A stretch of DNA of 64,000 nt from Entoloma clypeatum. Its lineage: Eukaryota > Basidiomycota > Agaricomycetes > Agaricales > Entolomataceae. Position 1 is the first letter of the stretch. Each line of letters opens with the position of its first letter. Shown one piece after another: positions 55,804 to 64,000 of this stretch. The stretch is from the NCBI GenBank assembly GCA_963565915.1, contig OY751495.1, positions 1,240,001-1,304,000 of the forward strand, read 5' to 3'. A model generated the notes under the pieces. That model had not been told where the DNA came from, ran no database searches, and saw nothing but the letters and a program-made list of their open reading frames with translations. The position numbers and the translations under genes were made by a program.

Positions 55804-56961
55804 CTAATTTTTTGTTTCGTCCATGGTCTTGGCTTGGGCAGCGCGCACCTTAGCCTTAGAGGTGGAGGACGAAGACTTCAGGCAATCTTTCGCGACATGT
55901 CCAGCTTTGCCACAAAACATACAGAGGTTGCTGTCAAAACAGCGTTTGCGTTCCTCCGGAGTTAGCTTTCCGTCTTTTCCGAGTTTGTCGGAGATGTCGG
56001 ACTTGGGAGCGGAGGAAGGCTTCAACTGTTTGCCCTGGTTCTGTGTCTGCGGTTTGGCTTTGGAGTTTTTATCGGAGTTTGCGGAGGGGGTTTTAGCTTC
56101 AGATTTGTCGGATTTGGATGCGGACTTGTCAGAGCGGGATTTCTCGCGATGATGTTCCCAGTGGCGAGCATCAATAGTCTGTGCTAGCTCCCTAAGTGCT
56201 GGTAACGTGCTTGGCTTTGCTTGAGTCCCAAGGACATCTTTAATCCACTCCGCCAATCCGGAGTAGTACTGGTGATGCAGGGCGGAGCTGTCCCAGTGCG
56301 TTTTGGCAGCAAGGCGTGTGAACTCGATATTATACTTGAGAATATGTTGATTTTCGCGCATTTTGAGATTGTCCAGAGAGTTGGCAGCATCCGCAACGGG
56401 GTCAATGACCCCGAATTCCGTGCGGAGTGTGCAGAGGAATGCGGACCAATCTTCGTACCAGTCCGGGGGGTTGTCCGGGTCCGGTTCGATGATGAAATGC
56501 TCGAAATAATCGAGAGCTGTGCCTCGGAGGAAAGAGATGGCGAGAGTGATTTTGGCAGAGTCATCATCATACTCGGAGTTGTCGCGGAAGAACAATGTGC
56601 ATTGGAGGATGAACTGGTTCAGTTTCTGGGGATCGGAACCGTCGAAGGTGTCCGGATCCTTAGCCTTTTTGTGATGCTTGTGACCTTTGCTGCGTTTGAG
56701 TTCATTGGTCATTAAGAGGAAAGCATCCACAAGGGCTTGTGGGCCAAAAATATTCTGAGGAGACAGGGGTGCAGATTCTATGGGGGAAGTGGGGATCGGA
56801 ATATTATGCGGAGGTGTGATGGGCCGAAAACCCGGAGGTGTCGGAGTAGTCGGAGTTACAGGGGATAGTTCTGTTAAACATTGTTCGACATTTTGTAGAA
56901 CTTGCTGCCTAGAAGTGCCAGCTTCTGCGGCTTTTGCTGTCTTGGTGTTTCGGAGTGCCAT
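55804..56961 (-). CDS. Gypsy C gag, intact (385 aa)
   Basis: ATG 56961 (MALRNTKTAKAAEAGTSR) to TAA/TAG at 55804. A Pro-rich N-terminus (VTPTTPTPPGFRPITPP) is followed by the retrotransposon gag domain (FLLMTNELKRSKGHKHHKKA; FILQCTLFFRDNSEYDDDSA; FLRGTALDYFEHFI; EFGVIDPVADAANSLDNLKM), a Lys/Ser linker and one CCHC zinc knuckle, CMFCGKAGHVAKDC, near the C-terminus. There is no stop or frameshift, in contrast to pol downstream, so this protein could still be made and could package RNA in trans. The Ser-Asp-Lys repeats in the linker use TCC-GAC codons and add to the CTCCG bias. Confidence 0.94.
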   Translation of the reverse strand: MALRNTKTAKAAEAGTSRQQVLQNVEQCLTELSPVTPTTPTPPGFRPITPPHNIPIPTSPIESAPLSPQNIFGPQALVDAFLLMTNELKRSKGHKHHKKAKDPDTFDGSDPQKLNQFILQCTLFFRDNSEYDDDSAKITLAISFLRGTALDYFEHFIIEPDPDNPPDWYEDWSAFLCTLRTEFGVIDPVADAANSLDNLKMRENQHILKYNIEFTRLAAKTHWDSSALHHQYYSGLAEWIKDVLGTQAKPSTLPALRELAQTIDARHWEHHREKSRSDKSASKSDKSEAKTPSANSDKNSKAKPQTQNQGKQLKPSSAPKSDISDKLGKDGKLTPEERKRCFDSNLCMFCGKAGHVAKDCLKSSSSTSKAKVRAAQAKTMDETKN

Positions 56962-56988
56962 GACTAGCAGGAATCCAAAAACAGTTTG

Positions 56989-56999
56989 AGTTCGAATAT
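56989..56999 (-). other. self-priming primer-binding site, family C
   Basis: The minus strand reads ATATTCGAACT two nucleotides inside the LTR; the complement AGTTCGAATAT lies in the LTR (57393-57403), 32 nt from the start of the TATA-like box at 57429-57435. This is the same geometry as in families A and B. Confidence 0.78.
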
Positions 57000-57001
57000 A
57001 C

Positions 57002-57710
57002 TGTTAAGTAGGTGAAAAGTCGGAGCTTCGTCGGAGTCTGTCGGAGGTCGGACGTAGGACTGAGACCGGAGCGGAACTCCGGAGATGCGGAGGAACGATG
57101 AAGGGGAGGGACGTGGCTTCAAGGTATGTGTTGCGCCGCCGTTTGTTGGATAAGGTGTCCCAATTTCAAGAGGTCGGAGGAGAGGTCGGAGGTGCGGAGG
57201 TCCTCGGAAAGATCTCGGTGAGAGACACGTTGACGTGGAAATGGTCGGATGACGTCGGAGTTGTGACTCGGAGTACTGAGCTCGTTGAAGGGTAACGATG
57301 GAGGAAGAGCAGTAGATGAGGATGTCGTCGGCGTATTGTACCACAGCGAGGATCTCTGGCATGAATGGGGAGTAGAGGAGTGAACTTTGTTGATATTCGA
57401 ACTGAGGAACTACAGGTATGATACGAGCTTAGATACCTAAATGAGATTACTTTACGGAGATGGTCGGAGTAGGTCCGGAGTTGTGGCGTAAGTTGCCAGC
57501 GACTGTAACGAACCTCGGAGATGTCGGTCAATGGACCATGCAGAAACGGCGATGCATAAGTAAACGGGAATATGAATATGAAATGCATAAAGGCATGGAG
57601 TTATGAATATGAAATGCATGATGGCAACATGCGGAGATGCGGAGGTAACGGATGTCCGGAATGTTTGAGGAAGATCGGAGTGGATCGGAGATTCGGAGAC
57701 GGATATAACA
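57002..57710 (-). repeat. 5' LTR of Gypsy C, CGG-rich
   Basis: 709 bp, closely similar to 50370-51082. CGGAGATGCGGAGG recurs at 57080-57093 and 57632-57645. A TATCTAA box sits on the minus strand at 57435-57429; the 3' LTR has TATTTAA there. Confidence 0.94.
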
Positions 57711-58384
57711 TGTGCATGCAATGAACAGTAATCAAGAGCTAGCTGCTCTCATGGTTATTTCATTCTTGATGGGTTGGGGGGACACCTATATGTCTCACAA
57801 ATATAAGATAGGAGACATCCATTCTCCACCAATGTCACATGACCATGACACCTGTGTTATGTTTGCGCCAAAACGGGTATGATGGTCATGGATTTTCATC
57901 AATTGACAGATATTGCAAACTTCAGTCATTTAGGGCAAAATCACATCCCAACAATCAATTTAAATAATAGTAAAGCTTCTAGATCTAAAATATAGTGAGG
58001 AAATATGAATATTTACAATGTGAATATCAAAATTATACACTAGGTGTAAGGTATGAAGATCAAGTGTTCGAAATGTTGAATCATGGGGTCTTCAATGGGT
58101 CACCAAATACTCCCTGAGTGACGGAAGAAGCATCAGAGACAATGTCTAGTAAGTGTGATGATCTCATTTATGTTTTCTGTTTCCTCATCATCCCCGTTCC
58201 TCTTAAAACACTTCTTAATCCCCCCCTTGAAGTTCTGTGGTGTGTGTGTCTTGGAGGAGAATGATTGTCGTCAGAACAATTTTGGATATTCCACATGCAG
58301 TTCTCAGTATTACTTCTTCATACCTTGGATCAGACACCTTTGGCCCATTTTAAAGAATCTGTTGGAAGCCGATTGACTCAAAAC
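57711..58384. other. AT-rich region, no supported gene
   Basis: Similar in composition to the left flank of Gypsy C. Short plus-strand frames are broken and unassigned. Confidence 0.4.
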
Positions 58385-58385
58385 A

Positions 58386-58978
58386 ATGAATTTGGAGAGT
58401 AAACTAGGCGATTGTAAATTTTTGAAGAGAGTGTTCCGTATTTGGCATTGTCATGTGATGTTGGTGGAGAATGGATGTCCCCTACCTTACACCTGTATAT
58501 TGGACAACATTTGTATTATGGCTGTTGAAGAAATATCCAGATTTATTGGAATCCGGGAGCAGGTGTGTTTACACCCCAAAGAATCAAAGAAAAGGGGACA
58601 GAGGCCCGGGCTGACTTTTTTTTTCCCTTCAGTAAAAATCCGATAAAAGATGATGAGCCAACAAAGGGAGCTGATGAACCCGAGGAGGAATCCCATGAAC
58701 AAGTGTCAAGCACAGAAAATAAGAATGAGGAAGATGATGGCAACGCTATGGTCACTTTGAAATTGGACCTGCAAGGAAAGTTATACATTCCAAACCAGGT
58801 GGTGGATTAACAATGCCGTGGGCAATCTTTAGAGGACATCAATGTTTTCTCATTCTTTACTGACACCCGAGAGGAGGCTGGCAAAGACGATATTGACAAA
58901 ATCATGGGGGAGTTGGAGGACAAATGTGACACTCATGTATCAGATGAAGAAAGTGATGGGAATGAGAACTTGGGGTAG
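58386..58978 (+). pseudogene. unassigned coding-like remnant on the plus strand
   Basis: From about 58565 one frame reads TPQRIKEKGTEARADFFFPF, an acidic stretch (EPTKGADEPEEESHEQVSS), and VTLKLDLQGKLYIPNQVVD. It then meets a TAA at 58808-58810 and continues in the same frame QCRGQSLEDINVFSFFTDTR to TAG at 58976-58978. Codon-like composition and the single internal stop suggest a dying gene, perhaps captured by the neighbouring Helitron-type element. I recognise no domain, and the 5' part (58386-58560) is in a different frame. Confidence 0.35.
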
Positions 58979-59024
58979 CGGCCGTTGAACGGCGATTACA
59001 AGTCCTTATATCTGTCATTGTATT

Positions 59025-62000
59025 TTATTTTTTAGCATAAATAGCAAAAACAGCATGTCTAGTTACTCCTGCATCATCAACATATGTACTCAATTGCTTT
59101 TCAGTAAAGACACTAAGCTTTCGTTCATGCTCATTATATCTATCTGAGACTTGACCATCATTATACCAGACCTCTTTATTTGAATCAATGATGCGGGAAA
59201 CAAAATGATATCCACCAAGATATATGACACCTTTGAGAGGTATATGCATTGTACTACCACCTGGTTTAAAAACAGTCAAAGATTTACTAACTGAAATATT
59301 AGCAGTACTCTCAATGTTAAAGGCAAAGAGATTATGAGAATAAGACATGTGTCTTTTGATAATTCTATCAGAATGACATGTAGCACATTTATCCACGATC
59401 TGATTTTGATGGTTTTCAAACCATTTGTTGATAGAAAGACAAGTGGTATTGTTATCAATCTGTGTTATAATTGAAGGGTTTGGAGCAGGAGATGAAGCAT
59501 CACATGTTTGACAGATATATTGAGCTGTACATTGTGAGTTGACAGAACTAAGCATGACCCTAGTCAATGAAAACAAATCAGTTCCCTGTTGACCATATGG
59601 AAAAGAATCAGGACCATATTTGTTATGAAGTTGTTGTCTAACATCATCATGGACTGTTTCAAAGGAAAGACTGTTGTTTAGAGCTTGTAAGGAGCAGACA
59701 GAAAGCAATTGTAGATTAGGACTGATAGAACGATAAACAGATGTCCAATGTTTATTATCAGACAAGTACAAATCAATGAGTATGGTAAAAAGTGAGTCAT
59801 AAGCACAACTCCAGTTGTGAGAATTCCATACAAATCCTGTGGGACCCTGCTGTACAGTTTGATTGCCAATATTTTGCCTCTTTGGAACAACATCTGATGG
59901 ACATTCCATAGAATCAAATTTTCTTTTTAGAGAAGTTTTAGAAGTAGAATTGAGACTTTCTGTTGTATTGGTGTCCTCTGTGAATTTTTGCCTTTTGGCA
60001 AGTGGATTTTTCATATGATTGTCAAAGGTACTTTTTCTTTTTTTCAATTTCTGTGCTGGATCATATGATACAATATTGAGAGCTTTGGTACCTTTAGCAG
60101 CAATGTATTTATCCAAGTTTGATTTTTTTGAATCTTTTGATTTATTGAGAGTTTTCCATTTTAAATCTGTGACCTTTGGGATTTGAGACATTGGATCAGA
60201 CTCAGACCATTTGAGAAGACTGTGAACATTTTTAGGTACATATGTTGTTCCCTTAAACTCTTGAAAGTGGTGTAGAAGTTCATTTCTGGTAGTTCCATTG
60301 AACTTGGATGGCCAAGTGCCTTTATACTTCCATTCTGTGATTTGATCAAGAATTTCCAGTTCTCTAAACTCTTGTCTCAAGTAACCATCAGCACCCTTTG
60401 TTATTAATCTAGAACTGAAGTTTTGCATAATGATAGTTCCCTCACTTGATGCACTACAAGAAAGACAAGTGTAGTATGATTGATGACTTTTGTTAAACCA
60501 ATCAAGTCAAAGCACTACTAGTGATAGCACTAGTCAGATATGATGTCAAGAATAGTCTGCAATTCACCAATTCACAGAGTTTGTTAATAGTTCTGTGTTT
60601 CGCAAGTTTGCAAAAGCAGTAATGTGTCCCAGTCCGAGACATAGTTGGATTCTGGTTCTGTATGCTACTGTTTGGTACAGAAACACATGAGGCGTGATTC
60701 TAGGTGTCCACTATATCGCGTTTGTGCTATTTTATATATAACTCTATATGTACTATATTGTAGAATGTTCCTTGACATGTAATAAAGTGTTTTATCACAA
60801 ATATTGCACTTTAACAACTTTTACAGTGTGAAAGATCAATGACATTGAAAAGTCTTGTTTTACCTTGAGAAGAACAATCAGTCATGGCAAAATTTGACAA
60901 TATAGCAATCTGAGCACATTTTATTTTAATTTTCAAGCCACTGGGTGTGTTACAATTTAACATTCTTGGAGGAGATCTAGTAATTGAAACCACATTTTCA
61001 GGCAAACCCTCTAGTTGAATAGTTTTGGCTGGATTATCTAATTTGACATATATGACTTCCAGTGCTTGATTTCCATAAGTATTTTGAGTGCTTTGCCAAC
61101 CAACAACATGACCTTCTTGACCTTTGGTAATGCACAATTCAGTTGCATTATTATTTCTGATCATAACAGAAAGGCCAATGCACAAAGAGAGTTTTCCAGG
61201 AACATGATTTGTTGAAGATGGAGGTAAATTCCATAATAATTCTTGCATCTTGGGACCGATGCATGAACTTGATCCACTGGATTGATTTTCCAGATTTTTG
61301 TTTTTGTTTTCAGAACCTGGTAAACAATCTATTGAATAAAATGTTGTAAGTTTCTGATTTGTATCTTTTGCAAAGCGCTTACATCCCAATTCATTTATTT
61401 CATCTTTTTGGGGATTTCGAGCAGTAATAATAGATACATTATGAACATTTTTATGTGATAAAGATGGTCCATTTCCAACGATACGTGACTGCAAGTAATT
61501 CAAATCATCCTGGGTACAAGCTGCATATCTCATATTTTCCAAAGCTATTCGGAGCTTAGCATCTTGGACTGATTGAGTTTTCTGACACATATTCTGCCTC
61601 AAAATCACAACTATAGTTATTTGATGCCAAAGTACCTTTCCCATGCAAGATTTCTGACCAAAATTAGTTTGAGCATTATTTAGTTTGGTTCCGACAGCTT
61701 GACTGTACAAAGCAGCTCCTCCCACTGGTGGCAATTGAGCAAAGTCTCCTGCAAATATCATGTTTATTCCACCAAATGGTACTCCAGTAGTGGAATTCTT
61801 GACTTTGGCAAGCTGGGAACTTATTTTGTGTAGTTCGTGACAAGCAACCATTGATATTTCATCTATGAATATATAATTAACACCTTGTATTCTGTTTGCT
61901 ATTTTAACCAGAGACATGCATTCATTTGAGAATCCTCCCTCTGGGTCTGAGCCTATACCCAAAACAGAATGATATGTTGACCCATTGAGAAGAGCGGCAG

Positions 62001-62278
62001 CTGTATCAGTAGGAGCTAAAATCAAAATTCTATTTGCTTCATTACATGCTGCGAAAAATGATTGTAAAGCCTTAATAACTTGAGATTTTCCAGTGCCACC
62101 CATACCTCCAAGATACATTCATAACTGATTGGCTCTCTTTTCAGTTGCATGATTTGCCACTATACAAAATGCTCTTTCTTGCTCCTCATTCAACATGAAT
62201 TCTTTGACTGTACCATCAATATAGTTCTGATGCAACTCTTTATTTGCTTTGAAATCTTTGTCAATATAAGAGGCATCT
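59025..62278 (-). pseudogene. PIF1-type helicase fused to a cysteine-protease-like domain (Helitron-type), interrupted
   Basis: One continuous product, once the insert at 60490-60817 is removed. SF1B helicase: Walker A GGMGGTGKSQ (near 62095), Walker B YIFIDEISMV, motif III GDFAQLPPVGG, motif IV ILRQNM; at motif VI, where related proteins have ALSR, it reads CLSC, a likely CGT to TGT change. The C-terminal part (59025-60428) has WSCAYDSLFTIL, a zinc-ribbon-like pair CQTC/CATC, and YLGGYHFVSRI with WYNDG, laid out like the Cys, His and Asp/Asn boxes of ubiquitin-protease-type folds. TGA at 62119-62121 precedes the P-loop (QL, then MYLGG), where CGA is expected. At 62278 the reading frame is cut by a family A LTR; the Rep-like N-terminus should continue beyond the right edge. 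Confidence 0.82.
60490..60817. mobile_element. 328-bp MITE inside the helicase/protease gene
   Basis: Short inverted ends TTGTTAAA at both borders and a 3-bp duplication (CTT on the plus strand, 60487-60489 and 60818-60820). It contains stops in the helicase frame. Removing it with one duplicate joins LSHCKS to HQSYYTCLS in phase, which proves that it is an insertion and not an intron without GT-AG ends. Confidence 0.72.
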
Positions 62279-62666
62279 TGTTATGCTTAACAAACCGTTC
62301 CAAGGTTCGGGCAGAGTATGCAGGAAGTGGAAAGGCGAAGAGCAAAGTGATTGCTAAATCTAAGGAATGTAGCTATGGTACATGGTGTTTATATAGTACT
62401 GGCTACGAGCGGTAGGGAGTGAGTCAGTAGCTGCGGAAGGCAGTGCGGATGAGTCAGTAACTGCGGAAAGGCAGTGCAAAGTGAGTCAGACGACTGCGGA
62501 CTGAGTAATCCCTACTGCGGAGTGCGAGTCAGCGCGGGAGCGAAGTATACTAAAGGAGAATGGTAGAGTAAAGGTAAATGAATAAGCGGTCTGATGAGTC
62601 AAAGAAATAACGAAGGTACAATGCAAGGGAAAAGTGCGTAACATACAAACCGGTAAGTCCGTAACA
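62279..62666 (-). repeat. 3' LTR of Gypsy family A (right-edge copy)
   Basis: 388 bp; the minus strand runs TGTTACGGAC to GCATAACA and has the purine tract GGAGGGGAACA just before it. TATATAA and AGATTTAGCAA are both present with the usual spacing. The outer 5 bp, CATCT (62274-62278), should recur beyond the right edge as target duplication. Confidence 0.93.
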
Positions 62667-62700
62667 TGTTCCCCTCCTCAAGCTCTGTGTCCTCACAGAG

Positions 62701-63063
62701 TCATTGTCCCCATCCTCCGGCATTGTCGTTGTTTGTCCAGGAGCCATTCTCCTTGAGGCTCCAATCGTTTATTAGCTCTTCGTTGATGGCGACGGCGAGC
62801 TTGAGACTCCGGACGGCTAGTCGGATCCGCCGGTTTTCAACGACCAGCGTACGGGTGTAGTTCCCGAGGATTTGTTTCTCTTCGGGGGTTGGTGCGACGG
62901 GGAGGTCGGATAAAGAATGGAGGCGGATGTGCATCTGTCGATGCAGGATGTCGGCGAGCGAGGCTTCTAGCGCGTGGATCTGGTCTCTCATGGAGAGGGC
63001 TTCACCCATGAGGGCAGTGATGGCGGGGTTGGTTTCAGTGGATGTGGTGGTGGCGGTGGACAT
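62701..63063 (-). CDS. accessory ORF after pol in Gypsy family A (120 aa)
   Basis: The second copy of the ORF described at 1637-2008, same position between pol and the 3' LTR, intact from ATG to TGA. Conserved blocks are EALSMRDQIHALE, LPVAPTPEEKQ, LGNYT.TLV.ENRRIRLA and LAVAINEELI.DWSLKE, and both end in GWGQ. Codons within these blocks differ mostly at third positions (for example CCG/CCA and CAG/CAA in the TPEEKQ block). It stayed open although the pol in front of it carries a deletion and a stop. Function unknown; probable helical or coiled-coil protein. Confidence 0.62.
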   Translation of the reverse strand: MSTATTTSTETNPAITALMGEALSMRDQIHALEASLADILHRQMHIRLHSLSDLPVAPTPEEKQILGNYTRTLVVENRRIRLAVRSLKLAVAINEELINDWSLKENGSWTNNDNAGGWGQ

Positions 63064-63150
63064 GGTGCAGAGGATGTTGGAGAGATAGAGAACTCGGTGG
63101 GTTTTTTGACTGATGAGGTCGATGCTGTTGCTGATTTCAACGGGTGTCTT

Positions 63151-64000
63151 TTATCGTGGACGTGACGGGTTCTGCCGATGGAAATCACGGATCAAATCTT
63201 GAGCGTTCTGAACATTAGCTCGCGGTTCCCATGTGTTCTCTTCTGGGCCATATCCTTCCCACTGGACGAGGTACTGGATCTTTCCGCGGAACTTTCGAGA
63301 GTCCAGGATCGTAGACACATGGTACTCTTCTCGTCCTTCGACGATAATCGGATCAGGGGCTGGTTTCTTTTTCTGGATGGCGTACTTTGGAGTTTCATAT
63401 GGTGACAACAGGGTCTCATTGAACACAGGGTGAATCATCTTCCAAGTCTTCGGAAGATCAAGAAGGTACACGCTAGCTCCTTTCTTCTCTAGGACTTTGA
63501 ATGGTCCATGTCAGAGTGCATCAAGTTTCTTTGAGGGTCGGTCGGTCCTGATGTTAGTCCCTTCCAGCCACACCTTGTCTCCAATGCGGTAGTCCCGAGA
63601 TGGACTTCGCCGTGTGTCAACTGTCTTCTTCATCTGATCCTGTGCTTGTTTCAGCGCTGCATTGGCTTCTTCTCGTGCCTGTTTGAGTTTTTTCAAGAAG
63701 TCGTTGGCAGCCGGATTGGTATCTTCTAACACGAGTTCTCCCTTCCACGGATGTAAACCGTAGTTGAGGTAGAATGGGGTGTGCTTCGTTGCCTGGTGTT
63801 CTTTGTCATTCAGGTCCTGAGGACGACGGAAGTATTCCAGGTTCTTGTGATCGGTCAAGATTTCAAAACGTTCCTTGGCTTCGAGCAGATAGTGTCTCCA
63901 ATCTTTCAATGCTTCCACGACTGCCAGAAGTTCCTTGTCATATATCTCATAATTCTGTTCGGCTGCGGACATGGTCCGCGACAAGAATGCGATGGGGTGC
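63151..64000 (-). pseudogene. Gypsy family A pol, right-edge copy with internal deletion
   Basis: Enters from the right edge in RNase H ([38 protein letters not shown]) and passes without a frame change into the far end of integrase (DKEHQATKHTPFYLNYGLHP). The RNase H tail, the integrase zinc finger and the whole DDE core are therefore missing. TGA at 63511-63513 follows KKLDAL where the left copy has CGA. After it come the chromodomain ([32 protein letters not shown]) and an undamaged end at 63151. This copy cannot integrate on its own. Confidence 0.92.

Larger units (their letters stand above)
50370..57710 (-). mobile_element. complete Gypsy family C element with antisense cargo gene
   Basis: 7,341 bp on the minus strand: 5' LTR at right (57710-57002), PBS, gag, pol with chromodomain, a 1-kb segment carrying a plus-strand gene, purine tract, 3' LTR at left. 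The flanks (atcac at left, tgtgc at right) give no matching target duplication. The whole element, coding parts included, is strikingly rich in CGGAG/CTCCG. Gag is intact and pol is heavily damaged. Confidence 0.94.

Noticed and set aside
60429..60823. Ordinary intron between helicase and protease-like parts
   Set aside because: No GT-AG pair joins the two frames, whereas removal of a TTGTTAAA-bordered insert with a CTT duplication does.

Overview
The window reads as a chromosomal segment of a filamentous basidiomycete, probably an Agaricomycete. Host genes carry many short GT-AG introns (about 35-140 nt), there is a four-exon histone H4 gene, and the gene families (multi-intron DUF2235 hydrolase, fungal kinase-like protein, PIF1 helicase fused to a cysteine-protease-like domain, chromodomain Gypsy elements) are typical of mushrooms. 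A 200-N run shows that it is a draft assembly.

Layout. 1-13.3 kb is a nest of transposons built inside a duplicated, dead copy of YTM1: Gypsy family A pieces on both strands, a foldback MITE inside gag, a TA-flanked pogo-like element in intron 2 of the pseudogene, and a complete but inactivated Gypsy family B element inside that. 13.5-41.1 kb is the gene-bearing part: PEX3, a hypothetical gene, casein kinase I, a gene with two zinc-finger-like modules, histone H4, a DUF5648-type pseudogene, a septin, a kinase-like gene, a small hypothetical gene, intact YTM1, a tyrosyl-tRNA synthetase relic, a DUF2235 hydrolase, an 87-aa orphan and a secreted sphingomyelinase/phospholipase D-like protein. 41.2-48.3 kb is a TIR element split by a very young Ty1/Copia element. 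48.3-50.4 kb holds a GC-rich degenerate minisatellite and AT-rich sequence. 50.4-57.7 kb is a complete Gypsy family C element that carries an antisense gene with a Zn(II)2Cys6 motif. 57.7-62.3 kb is the 3' part of a Helitron-type PIF1 helicase/protease-like gene, interrupted by a small MITE and cut by another family A Gypsy element that runs off the right edge.

How it fits together. The host genes look like unrelated housekeeping and accessory genes; no operon-like or biosynthetic cluster is visible. The strongest system-level signals are in the transposons. All three Gypsy families carry a Tf1-like self-priming site with the same 2-nt offset. Family A has a conserved extra ORF after pol. Family C has an antisense Zn2Cys6-type gene together with LTRs packed with CGG triplets, the half-site such proteins usually bind. 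Nearly all premature stops are TGA where the family consensus is consistent with CGA, and LTR or TIR mismatches fall often on CpG, which points to methyl-CpG deamination rather than CpA-type RIP.
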